A DNA stretch of 64,000 bases from Desulfosarcina widdelii (GTDB taxonomy: Bacteria > Desulfobacterota > Desulfobacteria > Desulfobacterales > Desulfosarcinaceae), in NCBI RefSeq assembly GCF_009688965.1, contig NZ_AP021875.1:2790001-2854000 (forward strand), in the 5' to 3' direction. The position numbers and the translations under genes were made by a program. Of the stretch, positions 53,208 through 62,608 are shown piece by piece (positions within the stretch are counted from its first letter, which is position 1; each line of letters begins with the position of its first letter). The notes below the pieces were generated by a model. It was not told the DNA's origin. It saw only the letters and a list, made by a program, of their open reading frames with translations, and ran no database searches.

Positions 53208-54944
53208 TCAAGCGGTCTTGCTCTCCTCGTCCCGCAGCACCCGCCGCAGGACCTTGCCGACCGCGGAAACCGGAATCGCATCGCGAAACTCGATCTGTCT
53301 GGGCCGCTTGTAGCCGGCCATGTTCTCCTTGCAGAACTGGAGAATCTCCTCTTCGGTGCATGTTTCGCCGGGATTGACCTGGATGAACGCCTTGACCGTT
53401 TCGCCGCTTTTTTCATCCGGAATCCCCACGACAGCGACCAGGGCCACTTTGGGATGGGTAAAAAGAATATCCTCCACTTCTCTGGGATAAACGTTGAAGC
53501 CGCCTACCAGAATCATGTCCTTTTTGCGGTCCGTGATCACCACGAACCCGTTTTCGTCCACGTGGCCGATGTCGCCGGTGAGGAAAAAGCGATTTCCCTC
53601 GATTTCCCTGAAGACCTCCGCCGTTTCCTCCGGCTTGTTCCAGTACTCCCTCATCACTTGGGGCCCGCAGATGGCGACCTCGCCGTCCTCTCCCTGGGGC
53701 AGCTCGGTTTGACCGGTCTCCGCATCCAGAATCTTGAGAACGGTTCCGGGCAGGGGAAAACCGATGGAGCCGATCTTGCGCGTGTCCTTGAAGGTCGGAT
53801 TGGCCGTGACCACCGGGGCCGTTTCGCTCAATCCGTAGCCCTCGAAAATGACGGCGCCGGTCTTCTCTTCAAACCGCTTGCACACTTCGGGCGGCAAAGG
53901 AGCGCCGCCGGAAAAGCAGCCCATCAGCGAAGTCAGATCGAATTGATCCAGCAGGGAGTGGTTGGTGAACGCCACGAAAATGGTCGGCACCGCCGGCATC
54001 AGGGTGGGCCGGTGCTTTTGTACCAGTTTGAGCACTTCGGTAAACGGCGGATCGCCGGCACGCGGATCCGGAACACAAACCAGGCGGCTTCCCGACGCAC
54101 AGGCCGAAAGCATGGCGCAGGTCATGCCAAAGCTGTGATACCAGGGCAGCACGCCCAGGTAGCAATGGTATCCGCCCCTGCGGATTCCTTCGGGAGATCC
54201 GCCTTCTTCATGAACCAGCCGGGCCCATGCATCCAGCCCTTTGAGGTCGTAAACAAAGTTGGAATGGGTCAGGGCCGCCCCCTTCGGTCTGCCGGTCGTG
54301 CCGCCGGTGTAAATGATCAGAGCCAGATCCTCCATGGGATCGATGGTCACTTCCGGCGGGGCCGGATCGGCTCCGGCCAAGACATCGTCGAACATCAAAT
54401 GGCCGGGAGCGTGTCGCTCGGCATGGGGGATCTTTCCCAGCAGTCCGCCCAGAAATCCTTTGAGCCAGGGCAGGTAGGATTTGACGTTGCAGATGACCAC
54501 GGTTTCCACCGAGGTGTCCCGAATGGCCTTTCCGGCCGTGTCGTAAAACTGGGGATGGTCCATACAGAACAGCGCCTTGGCGCCGGCATCGTTGAGTTGA
54601 TAGTTGAGTTCTCCGGGCGTGTATAGCGGATTGCAGGTCACACAGACCGCGCCCGCCTTGAGAATGCCGAAATAAACGGCTGGGTAGTGCGGCAGGTTGG
54701 GCAGGAAGATGGCCACCCGATCACCCTTGCGGATCCCTTGGGCATGCAGGAAGTTGGCGATCCGGTCGGCCGTTTCCTTAACCTGGGCAAAGCTGCGGGT
54801 CGCGTCGTTGAAGATGGTGTAGGCCTGGTTGGGATAGTCACGTGCAGCATCGTCGAGCAACTGGAAAAGCGGCATGTTGTAGTCGTCGATTTCGTGGGGA
54901 ACGCCTTCGGGCCAATAGGGGGTCTTCCAGGGGGCTGTCGTCAT
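53208..54944 (-). CDS. Long-chain fatty acid-CoA ligase (AMP-binding)
   Basis: 578 residues. The AMP-binding signature YTGGTTGRPKGAAL lies near residue 212, GYGLSETAPVV near 370, and the C-terminal GGFNVYPREVEDILFTHPKV and KRPRQIEF motifs with the catalytic Lys region near the end (SAVGKVLRR). It activates fatty acids to acyl-CoA. The N-terminus has no membrane anchor. It is a single gene on the minus strand, GGAG-like site before the ATG. The MaoC gene elsewhere in the window is a possible but unlinked partner. Confidence 0.93.
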   Translation of the reverse strand: MTTAPWKTPYWPEGVPHEIDDYNMPLFQLLDDAARDYPNQAYTIFNDATRSFAQVKETADRIANFLHAQGIRKGDRVAIFLPNLPHYPAVYFGILKAGAVCVTCNPLYTPGELNYQLNDAGAKALFCMDHPQFYDTAGKAIRDTSVETVVICNVKSYLPWLKGFLGGLLGKIPHAERHAPGHLMFDDVLAGADPAPPEVTIDPMEDLALIIYTGGTTGRPKGAALTHSNFVYDLKGLDAWARLVHEEGGSPEGIRRGGYHCYLGVLPWYHSFGMTCAMLSACASGSRLVCVPDPRAGDPPFTEVLKLVQKHRPTLMPAVPTIFVAFTNHSLLDQFDLTSLMGCFSGGAPLPPEVCKRFEEKTGAVIFEGYGLSETAPVVTANPTFKDTRKIGSIGFPLPGTVLKILDAETGQTELPQGEDGEVAICGPQVMREYWNKPEETAEVFREIEGNRFFLTGDIGHVDENGFVVITDRKKDMILVGGFNVYPREVEDILFTHPKVALVAVVGIPDEKSGETVKAFIQVNPGETCTEEEILQFCKENMAGYKRPRQIEFRDAIPVSAVGKVLRRVLRDEESKTA

Positions 54945-55219
54945 AGCGCTTTCTCCTGTCCGTTGAGGTTGATGACCATATCGCGATCCTGACCAGCGGG
55001 GTTGCCATTTTTACGACGGGCGCAAAGCGCCTCATTTTCACGAAAGGAATCGTCCCAGTTTCCCCGGTTTTGAGAAAAGGGTCAAGTAATTTTCTCATCG
55101 ATCTGCCACCATCGGATTCTTCTCACCGCCGGCAGGGACGCATGGGTTGCCTGTCGAATGATTGCGGCGGCACTGTTGCCGGTTGGCAGCCGTCTTATCG
55201 GCCCAGTGTCCTGTCACTT

Positions 55220-56176
55220 TCAGGCCGTCTTCGCGTCGATAATCCGCCACGTTTTCTTTTTTTTCTTCAGTTCCCGGGGAATTCCGTTGAGAATCGACTG
55301 CCGGAGAACTTCCAGCAGACGGGTCTTAATGCCCTCGCCGTGGGTGATCATGCTCACCTGTCGGGCCGGTACCGGCGGCTGAAGGGAGCGCACCAACCCC
55401 CGCGACGGCGCCGGCAAGGTCATGGCCGCCAGTTCGGGCAGCAGGGTGACGCCGTGACCGGATTCGACGATGCGGATCAACCCCTCGAGGCTCCCGCCCA
55501 CGAATCGCAGCCGGACCGCCTTTTCATCGCGCGTTTCCAGGGTGCCCAGGCACACCTGAGAAACCTGGCCATGCAGACAGTGGCCGCTGTCCAGCAGAAT
55601 CATCTCGTCCGGAACGAAGTCGCCGGCGGACAGGGAGGTCCGATCCACCAGCCGGTGCCCGGCGGAAACAAAGCCGTAAAAAGGTTCGTAGAAAAGAGGG
55701 CTTTCAAGGATGCCCTTTTCTCCTAAAGGTGTAGCGGCAATGCCCACGTCCAGCATATCGCGGCGCAGGTCCGAGATGATGTCCGCGACCAGCATCTCAC
55801 GGACCGTCACCCGAACACCTGCATACCGGGCCAGCAGGTCCGGAATGAACCGCGGTAACAGATAAGGTCCCAACGTGGGGATAATCCCCAGGCGAAGTTC
55901 TCCGGAAAGTGTCTCCTGCTGCTCGCGCACCACCTCGGCGATGGCCTTGAATTCCTGCAATGCCCGATAGGCCCGCTCGATCACCAGTTGGCCCAAGGGC
56001 GTGGCCTGCACCGGTTTGCGCCCGCGGTCAAAAAGACTCACACCCAGTTCCGCCTCCATCTTTTGGATCTGCATGCTTAAGGTGGGCTGGGTGACGAAGC
56101 ATTGTTCGGCCGCTTTTGAGAAACTGCCGTATCGATCCACCGCGACCAGATATTCCAGCTGGCTGGCTGTCAACAT
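55220..56176 (-). CDS. oxyR: OxyR-type hydrogen peroxide-sensing LysR regulator
   Basis: 318 residues. The LysR winged HTH is at residues 1-60 (QLEYLVAVDRYGSFSKAAEQCFVTQPTLS in pattern). The redox cysteines of OxyR are present with correct spacing: C200 in LLDSGHC and C209 in SQVC, nine apart as in E. coli C199/C208. It senses peroxide through a disulfide. It is divergent from the cytoplasmic SOD gene with 133 bp between them, so it may control that gene and itself. The C-terminal tail is unusually basic (ELKKKKKTWR). Confidence 0.92.
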   Translation of the reverse strand: MLTASQLEYLVAVDRYGSFSKAAEQCFVTQPTLSMQIQKMEAELGVSLFDRGRKPVQATPLGQLVIERAYRALQEFKAIAEVVREQQETLSGELRLGIIPTLGPYLLPRFIPDLLARYAGVRVTVREMLVADIISDLRRDMLDVGIAATPLGEKGILESPLFYEPFYGFVSAGHRLVDRTSLSAGDFVPDEMILLDSGHCLHGQVSQVCLGTLETRDEKAVRLRFVGGSLEGLIRIVESGHGVTLLPELAAMTLPAPSRGLVRSLQPPVPARQVSMITHGEGIKTRLLEVLRQSILNGIPRELKKKKKTWRIIDAKTA

Positions 56177-56309
56177 AATCTCTATCTATATTAATATAAA
56201 AATTATCGATTTGATTTATACTAAAAGCATTACCATAGTTTGTCAACGAAACAGTTCAGCGCAAATGAAAACATGATTACATGCAACCGATACGATTGGA
56301 GGATTGGCC

Positions 56310-56915
56310 ATGAAACATATTTTACCCGAACTACCCTACGCCTACGATGCACTGGAGCCCTATTTCGATGCCCGCACCATGGAAATTCACCATACGAAAC
56401 ACCATCAGACCTACGTGGACAAACTCAATGCAGCCTTACAGGGCCAGGAGGATGCACTGGCGGATAAACATCCCGAAGAACTTCTGGCGGACCTGAATGC
56501 CGTTCCCGAGAACATTCGCACCGCCGTGCGCAATCACGGGGGCGGGCACTTCAATCACTCTTTCTGGTGGCCGATGCTTAAAAAAGATGTCCCCTTCACC
56601 GGTCCGGCGGCCGAAGCCATCACAAAACAGTTCGGCGGCTACGACGGGTTCAAGGAAAAATTCGCAAATGCTGCCGCCCTGCTATTCGGAAGTGGATGGA
56701 CCTGGTTGACACTCAACCAGGGCAACCTTGAAATCGTGGCCACGCCCAACCAGGATAATCCGGTCAGTCAGGGCAAAACGCCGATCCTGGGGATCGACGT
56801 CTGGGAACATGCCTATTATCTGAAGTATCAGAACCGTCGGCCGGATTATATCGAGGCGTTTTTCAAGGTGATCGACTGGAACCGGGTCAATGATGTTTAT
56901 ACGGCTGCCCAATAG
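56310..56915 (+). CDS. Cytoplasmic Fe/Mn superoxide dismutase
   Basis: 201 residues without a signal peptide. Metal ligands lie in [13 protein letters not shown] (N-terminal His), [11 protein letters not shown] (second His) and [14 protein letters not shown] (Asp and third His). FGSGWTWL fits the family. The ATG at 56310 has GGAGG 7 bases upstream; a TTG two codons earlier is less likely. It is divergent from oxyR and complements the Tat-exported SOD at 39672. Confidence 0.95.
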   Translation: MKHILPELPYAYDALEPYFDARTMEIHHTKHHQTYVDKLNAALQGQEDALADKHPEELLADLNAVPENIRTAVRNHGGGHFNHSFWWPMLKKDVPFTGPAAEAITKQFGGYDGFKEKFANAAALLFGSGWTWLTLNQGNLEIVATPNQDNPVSQGKTPILGIDVWEHAYYLKYQNRRPDYIEAFFKVIDWNRVNDVYTAAQ

Positions 56916-56938
56916 CCATTTTGAAGAAACAGGAAAGG

Positions 56939-57898
56939 TCAGGACGTCAACCGGCCGGCTTCGATGCGGTTGCGTCCCTCACTCTTGGCCCTGTAAAGCA
57001 GGTTGTCCGCTTCCTGAAGCAAGGCTTCGGGGGTGATCGCCTCTTTACAGGTGCCCGGAGAAAAACAGACGACACCGAAACTGCTGGTAATGCCAATCGC
57101 TTTATTGTCTGTCTCGATGGGGGTCGATTCGAGGGTTCGGCGGATTCGCTCGGTCAGCACCAGGGCACCATGCAGATGCGTTTCCGGAAGAACGATCAGG
57201 AACTCTTCACCACCATAGCGCCCCGCCCAGTCAACCTCCTGCCGGATGGATCCGGCCAGGCACCGGGCAAACGATTTGAGCACAACGTCGCCTACCAAAT
57301 GTCCATACGTATCATTCACTTTCTTGAAATGGTCGATGTCGCACAGCACCAGGGAAAGGTCTCGTACGTATCGGTGGGCTCTACGAATTTCCTGGGGCAA
57401 CCGCTCGTTGATGTAACCCCTGTTATAAAGGCCGGTCAGTGAATCGAGGATGGACATCAGGTGGATTTCATCGACTGCGGCCTTGAGGGACCGCTCCAGT
57501 TCCAGGATGCGGATACCGGTCCTGATTCGGGCGACCAGTTCTGCGGGATGGGCCGGTTTGGTGATGTAGTCGTCCGCACCGGCCTCAAGGCCGCTGATAA
57601 TGTCGCCCTTGGAGCCTTTCGATGTGAGCATGACGATGAAAACATAGCGATTCGGGTTCTCGTCCCGAATGGCCCGGCACAACTCCGGCCCTTCCATCTC
57701 CGGCATCTGCCAGTCGGTCAAAACGATGGGGAAAAACCGCTGCCGGAACAGTTCGAGGGCTTCGCGCCCATTGGCCACCGTGGTCACCGCGAACCCCTCC
57801 CTGGCGAGAATCTTTTGACATAGCCGCCGCGAAATGAGGTCGTCTTCGGCCAGGAGAATGGGATAAGGGGGACAATCGTTATTCATTCGGTTTTCCAT
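56939..57898 (-). CDS. PleD-like response regulator diguanylate cyclase
   Basis: 319 residues. A receiver domain (residues 12-125) has the acidic pair AEDD, phospho-acceptor in VLTDWQMPEME and lysine in TKPAHP. A GGDEF domain follows (DSLTGLYNRGY near 152; active site RYGGEEF near 243). The allosteric inhibitory RxxD motif before GGEEF is not in register (RQEVD), so product inhibition may be lost. It makes c-di-GMP when phosphorylated. No kinase is adjacent. It is convergent with the SOD gene. Confidence 0.92.
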   Translation of the reverse strand: MENRMNNDCPPYPILLAEDDLISRRLCQKILAREGFAVTTVANGREALELFRQRFFPIVLTDWQMPEMEGPELCRAIRDENPNRYVFIVMLTSKGSKGDIISGLEAGADDYITKPAHPAELVARIRTGIRILELERSLKAAVDEIHLMSILDSLTGLYNRGYINERLPQEIRRAHRYVRDLSLVLCDIDHFKKVNDTYGHLVGDVVLKSFARCLAGSIRQEVDWAGRYGGEEFLIVLPETHLHGALVLTERIRRTLESTPIETDNKAIGITSSFGVVCFSPGTCKEAITPEALLQEADNLLYRAKSEGRNRIEAGRLTS

Positions 57899-58039
57899 CC
57901 GATATCATGCAGGTGTTGTATTCTGTTTTTTTATCAGATCTGTCCGTTGAAAGCAAAGGAAGTCGTCGTGGACAGGCATCCTGGCGAATCCGAAGTAACT
58001 ATAACAAAAAAGTAACACGCCATTATCTTATTCAACCCA

Positions 58040-58069
58040 TTGACAAATAGGATTCACTACTATATAGTT
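58040..58069 (+). promoter_or_regulatory. Promoter and PerR-box candidate of the perR-like gene
   Basis: TTGACA (58040-58045), 17-base spacer, TATAGT (58063-58068), a near-consensus promoter. The -10 is inside a 10-bp palindrome ACTATATAGT (58059-58068), itself in the 14-base box ACTACTATATAGTT (58056-58069) repeated before the peroxiredoxin gene. This suits autorepression by a Fur/PerR protein. Confidence 0.6.
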
Positions 58070-58153
58070 CAATATATTTTAAAGGACAGAATACGGATCG
58101 CGAAAAATTATTCATCAATCCAATGACCCTGAGGACAGGATACCGGGCCGCAA

Positions 58154-58597
58154 ATGAACAGCGAACTGCCAAACGACAGGCTGCAGAACTTCGAGAATAT
58201 CTGCCATGAGAATGGGCTGAGCATCACCCCCCAGCGTGTGGCGATCTACAAGGAGTTGATTGCCTCTTCGGAGCACCCTTCGGCGGCGTCCATATTCAAC
58301 AGCGTCCGTGAGTACTATAAAAACATTTCTTTGGACACAGTAAATCGCACCTTGTTGAAATTCCAGGAAATCGGTTTGGCAAAAGTGGTCGAGAGTTCAG
58401 GGCACCCAAAAAGTTTCGACCCCAATCTGGAGCCGCATCATCACTTCAGATGTGTCAGGTGCGGGAAAATTTACGATTTCAAGGACGAAGTCTACGATGC
58501 CCTGGCACTGCCCGAATCGATCAAAGGTAAATTTATCATTCTGGATAAAATTGTGCATCTGGAAGGAATTTGCGATGCATGCCGCGAGGACCGATAG
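58154..58597 (+). CDS. Fur/PerR-family metal-dependent repressor
   Basis: 147 residues. The winged helix lies at residues 25-85 (LSITPQRVAIYKELIAS, AASIFNSVREYYKNISLDTVNRTL). The metal sites are seen in PHHHFRCVRCGKIYDF and the second zinc knuckle CDACRED near the end, giving the two CxxC pairs of the structural zinc. The HHHF motif and context point to PerR (peroxide) rather than Fur. It sits beside the peroxiredoxin gene, and the same palindrome precedes both. Confidence 0.88.
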   Translation: MNSELPNDRLQNFENICHENGLSITPQRVAIYKELIASSEHPSAASIFNSVREYYKNISLDTVNRTLLKFQEIGLAKVVESSGHPKSFDPNLEPHHHFRCVRCGKIYDFKDEVYDALALPESIKGKFIILDKIVHLEGICDACREDR

Positions 58598-58614
58598 CTT
58601 TGCACCCATTTTTT

Positions 58615-58647
58615 TTGCCTTTAAATAGTAATAACTACTATATAGTT
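58615..58647 (+). promoter_or_regulatory. Promoter and PerR-box candidate of the peroxiredoxin gene
   Basis: The box ACTACTATATAGTT recurs at 58634-58647, identical over 14 bases to the one before the perR-like gene. A possible -35 is TTGCCT (58615-58620), 18 bases before TATATA (58639-58644). Confidence 0.55.
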
Positions 58648-58747
58648 AATTTATTTATTTAATAGCTTTACCAACTTCGTCGGGCATCGGCCCGGCAAGT
58701 CAAGGCAGATCAACCGTTCACTCAAACCACAGAAAAGGAGATTCAAA

Positions 58748-59389
58748 ATGGAAAACGGTTTCCCCCTCATCGGCAGCGAATTCCCGAACGTTCAGGCGAC
58801 CACGACCCAAGGACAACTCAACCTGCCTGCGGACCTCAAAGGAAAATGGTTCGTGCTGTTTTCTCATCCGGCGGACTACACCCCCGTTTGCACGACCGAG
58901 TTCGTTGCATTTCAGAAACGGTACGAGGATTTCAAAGCGCTCAATTGCGAGTTGGTGGGCCTTTCCATCGACCAGGTGTTCTCCCACATCAAATGGGTGG
59001 ACTGGATCAAGGAGAACCTGAATGTGGAAATACAATTTCCCATCATCGCCGACGACATGGGGCTCGTGGCCCGGCAACTGGGCATGATTCACCCCGGCAA
59101 GGGCACCAATACCGTAAGAGCCGTCTTCATCGTCGACGACAAAGGCATGGTGCGGACCATTTTTTACTACCCCCAGGAATTGGGCCGCAACATGGACGAA
59201 ATCCTGCGGGCCGTGAAGGCCATGCAGACCTCCGACGCCAACGGCGTGGCGATGCCGGCCGGTTGGCCTGAAAACGAACTCATCGGCCAGAGCGTCATCA
59301 TCCCTCCGGCCGCCGATATCAAAACGGCCCGGGAAAGAGAAAAAGAGTACGAATGCTACGACTGGTGGTTCTGCCACAAGAAACTTTAA
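58748..59389 (+). CDS. 1-Cys/Prx6-type peroxiredoxin
   Basis: 213 residues. The peroxidatic cysteine is C48 in [11 protein letters not shown]. The long C-terminal domain ends with C203 and C209 ([12 protein letters not shown]), the pattern of archaeal-type Prx6 enzymes where the last Cys residues resolve the sulfenate. It reduces peroxides. AAAGGAG precedes the ATG. The PerR-like repressor gene lies 150 bp upstream and the shared operator box suggests peroxide-inducible expression. Confidence 0.94.
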   Translation: MENGFPLIGSEFPNVQATTTQGQLNLPADLKGKWFVLFSHPADYTPVCTTEFVAFQKRYEDFKALNCELVGLSIDQVFSHIKWVDWIKENLNVEIQFPIIADDMGLVARQLGMIHPGKGTNTVRAVFIVDDKGMVRTIFYYPQELGRNMDEILRAVKAMQTSDANGVAMPAGWPENELIGQSVIIPPAADIKTAREREKEYECYDWWFCHKKL

Positions 59390-59404
59390 CCACCGCAACT
59401 TTGT

Positions 59405-59433
59405 AGCCGGACCGGAATCTTGCCGGTCCGGCT
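59405..59433 (+). terminator. Intrinsic-type terminator after the peroxiredoxin gene
   Basis: AGCCGGACCGG (59405-59415) and CCGGTCCGGCT (59423-59433) form a perfect 11-bp stem with a 7-base loop, 16 bp after the stop. The tail ATTCTAT is only partly T-rich. Confidence 0.6.
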
Positions 59434-60029
59434 ATTCTATGGCTGCCGCCATTCAACCAATCCCTCGGTTGGCAGGTCGCTGCGCTCATTCTGCGTTGTT
59501 TGAAAGAACTCGGGAGCCATTCCGCACGACCCCGATCATGTAAGTTTCACCGGACAGTTGTAGGCCGGCACGTTTGGATGCTCATGTCTGATCCACGACG
59601 TCTTTTTGGCTGTCGCCGCCTCGGGCGGTGTATTCCTTCAGTCCACAGGAGAATCTATTGACGGCGTTCGTTTTCGGCATCATCGGGACCCCCGTCTCAT
59701 GCGAAGACCCGAAGGTGAAAAGCGCTTTTCTTGAATTGTTCTTCTCCGTGGACGGCTGCGAGGTTGTATCGTCGACCAGTCTGCCCTAAAATAATCAAAA
59801 TGTCTGATGCAGCTTTCGCTCTGTAAAGCCCTTACATCCGGTCTGAGTTGTGCACGGAGACTAATGTGGCCAAATACGGCAAAAAAGATCAGACTCTTGA
59901 ACAATACTTGAATTATCATTTATTGATTCAAAAGCTGGTGAAGGGTTAACTTTCGATTTATAGCCTTCGGCCAACACCGGCGCAAAAAACTACTCAATAC
60001 AATGCAAGTGGCGGCCATCGCTTGATCAT
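59434..60029. other. Intergenic region of about 600 bp with a possible short ORF
   Basis: No confident gene. At 59658-59789 a 43-codon plus-strand ORF starts with TTG, 7 bases after AGGAG, and reads like protein (AFVFGIIGTPVSCEDPKV, then FLELFFSVDGCEVV). The frame is open a further 30 codons upstream, so it could be the end of a decayed gene. The AT-rich stretch 59850-59960 may hold the promoter of the DMT transporter gene. Confidence 0.3.
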
Positions 60030-61130
60030 ATGTCTTGTGGTTTAGAAGGATTCAAGAAAAAAACAGTGAAAAATGTTCATGGAACCTTAAAATTTGCATC
60101 CGCCGGTCTGGTTTCGGCCTTTCTATTCGGCGCAGCAACTCCGGCCAGCAAATTCTTGATTCACGACATCCAGCCACAATCCCTGGCGGGCTTGCTGTAT
60201 CTCGGCGCTGCCGTTGGCGTGTTCCCCGTTGCTATGAGAAAGGGGTCCATCCGTTGGCCCTGGCATGCAGGTCGTCGTACCATTTGGCTTCTCACGGGTG
60301 CCATCGTGCTGGGTGGCGTTCTCGGACCGTTGCTGCTCTTGATGGCGCTGCAATTCGCAAATGCAGGTTCGGTTTCCCTGTGGCTCAACCTGGAGTTTGT
60401 TGCCACGTTGATGCTCGGGCATTTCCTGTTCCGGGAGCATTTAACCTTGCGGGGGTGGATCGCTGCAGGCGGAACGGTCATCGCAGCTCTGTTGCTGGTC
60501 GGTGGAAATGAAGGTGGCGGCGTTATTCCCGCCCTTCTGATCGTTTGCGGTTGCATCTGTTGGGGTTTCGACAATCATTTTACGGCGCTCATCGACGGTA
60601 TTCCGCCAACTCAGACCACATTTTGGAAGGGCGTTGTTGCTGGAAGCGTTAACCTTATGGCAGGTATTGCCATTGACGGGGGGCCAAATTTGCCGGTTTC
60701 AATTTTTGTGGCCTTGCTTGTCGGTGTATTCTCCTATGGAATCAGCATCACCCTGTATGTCATGGCGGCTCAAGGTCTGGGAGCCATCCGCAGCCAGATG
60801 ATCTTTTCAACCGCTCCCTTTTTCGGATTGCTGCTTTCCGTGACCGTTTTGGGGGAGGCTTTCACAAGCGGCCAGGCGATTGCAGCAGGATTAATGGCAG
60901 CATCGCTGATGATCCTCTTCAGCGAGAAACACGTGCATTTCCATCGACACAATGCGATGTCGCACCAACATGCTCACCGGCATGACGGGCTTCACCACGA
61001 CCACCACCATGAAGGTTTAGCAAGCACTGTGAGTCATTCCCACTGGCACGAACACAAACCGATCGCCCACAACCATAAACACTGGCCCGACCTGCACCAT
61101 CGCCATGACCATGAAGAGAGTGATGTTTAG
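60030..61130 (+). CDS. DMT/EamA-family transporter with His-rich cytoplasmic tail
   Basis: 366 residues. Ten membrane helices are expected (two EamA halves: LVSAFLFGAATPASKFLI and PALLIVCGCICWGFDNHF start them). The last 60 residues carry many histidines (HVHFHRHN, HQHAHRHDGLHHDHHHEG and HWHEHKPIAHNHKHWPD), a likely Ni, Co or Zn binding region. DMT proteins of this type export metabolites or metals; the tail suggests a metal exporter or sensor. It converges on the IS110 transposase. An 87-residue His-rich protein lies beyond that element. Confidence 0.85.
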   Translation: MSCGLEGFKKKTVKNVHGTLKFASAGLVSAFLFGAATPASKFLIHDIQPQSLAGLLYLGAAVGVFPVAMRKGSIRWPWHAGRRTIWLLTGAIVLGGVLGPLLLLMALQFANAGSVSLWLNLEFVATLMLGHFLFREHLTLRGWIAAGGTVIAALLLVGGNEGGGVIPALLIVCGCICWGFDNHFTALIDGIPPTQTTFWKGVVAGSVNLMAGIAIDGGPNLPVSIFVALLVGVFSYGISITLYVMAAQGLGAIRSQMIFSTAPFFGLLLSVTVLGEAFTSGQAIAAGLMAASLMILFSEKHVHFHRHNAMSHQHAHRHDGLHHDHHHEGLASTVSHSHWHEHKPIAHNHKHWPDLHHRHDHEESDV

Positions 61131-61591
61131 TGAAATGTCATTTCCCTAATGGTAGAACATCTTTTTTCTATGCATCATACGCTTCCGGGTTCGCCCATTA
61201 AAGGGCGGGTCAAGTAAAAAAACACCTCCCCGTGCGAAACGCATGACTGATTTTCGCTTGACCACATTTTTTTTGAACGACAGATTCGCTGTTTTCCCTT
61301 CTTCCGCACCCGTTGCTTCAATGATGTCGGCTGAATCGATGATGGTCGATCCGCACCAGTCACCCATCGGGATCAAGGTGGTCTATGCCACCCCTGGCTC
61401 AAAGAGCCCCAGAAAACCTTCGGTACCATGCCGATACCAAATGATGTTTCACAGACCGGTGGCTGGAAGCCAGCCCCATCGTGGTTCACGGCATGGGCGG
61501 ATGAATCGAAAAACAGGCGGGATGCGGCAGTTCCAATCAGACCCTATGGATGATACCAACCCCAGAAATGGATCACTGCCGCACCCAGATT
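61131..61591. other. Intergenic region of about 460 bp with a possible gene fragment
   Basis: A plus-strand frame open from 61335 to 61553 (72 codons, no start codon) reads protein-like in its second half (TGGWKPAPSWFTAWADE). A minus-strand frame 61146-61376 (76 codons) is also not excluded. Either could be debris of a gene broken by the IS110 insertion. The segment next to the transposase stop should include one end of the element, which I cannot place. Confidence 0.3.
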
Positions 61592-62608
61592 TTACCTGAA
61601 TAATAATGCCGGATCGTAGGTCGTTTGATCCCGCATGATAAAATATGACGCCTTACTCAACTTGTTGGCCAAAGCCTTGATGGCCACGGTGTAATTTTTC
61701 TCAGCCATTTTGCGCTCAAGAAACTTCCGTGCCTGAGAACAACTACGCTTATTGTGATTGGCCGCTTCCACATAGGCCCAGGCCAGGTATCGGTTTCCGT
61801 TCTTGCGGTTGTTGTTGCCTTTCTTTTTGCCGTTTGACAGGCTCTGTGCCTTTACACACCGACAATAAGACGAGTAGTGACCAACTTTCTCGAATCGCCT
61901 TATATCTCCTACCTCAAGCATGATTGTCATGGCCAGAATCCTTCCGATGCCTGGTATGGTGAGCAAGCCTCTATAGGCGCTGTCCAACTCGACCATGGTC
62001 TCAACTTCCGATTCGATGGCCTCAATCTGTTTGCCCAGGAAACGAATTGTTTCTATCTGATGAAGGGCTGTGGAGACCAGATGCGGACAGTCAAACATCT
62101 GCTTGATGAAATCGTCCCGGAAACGGACGATGGCGCTGACGCTTTGCTCAACGCCTCGATTGCGAGCAATCATACTTTGAAGGCTGAGGGTTTGAGTGGT
62201 TCTCTGCTTGACGAACATCATCCTTCTTCGGAACATATCCCTTACGGATCGTAGCTTCTTGGGATAAATGTAACCTTGGGCCAGGATGCCCAACTGCAGC
62301 AGGTGCGCCAGCCAGAAAGCATCCTTTTTGTCATCCCTGTGCTTCAAACCCTTGTACTGCTGGATGGCCGCCGGGTTGGCCAAGTGGACCTTGTAATTAT
62401 TTTCCATCAGGCCATCCACAAGCCAATACCAATTGTAGGTTGACTCCACGACAACCCCTTGCAGTGTGCGCTTGTACTTGCGCAATACTTTCAGCACAGT
62501 CTTCAGATTGTTGTCATAGCGGCGGCTGTGAAGCCGTTCGTTTTTGTGGTTGATCACACCGATGTAATTGTTGCTTGAATGCAGATCGATTCCGGCGTAA
62601 GTTTTCAT
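61592..62608 (-). mobile_element. IS110-family transposase (DEDD recombinase)
   Basis: 338 residues. The N-terminal DEDD RuvC-like domain has D7 (YAGIDLHS), E near 56 (VVVESTYNWYW) and the aspartates of HRDDKKDAFWLAHL near 95. The C-terminal Transposase_20 part has LLTIPGIGRILAMTIMLEVG and a Ser-rich AQSLSNGKKKG segment where the IS110 nucleophile is expected. IS110 elements use a DEDD/Ser mechanism guided by a bridge RNA. The Shine-Dalgarno (GGGAGG) lies 8 bases before the ATG and is inside the stem described at 62611-62681. The frame is intact, so the element may be active. Confidence 0.93.
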
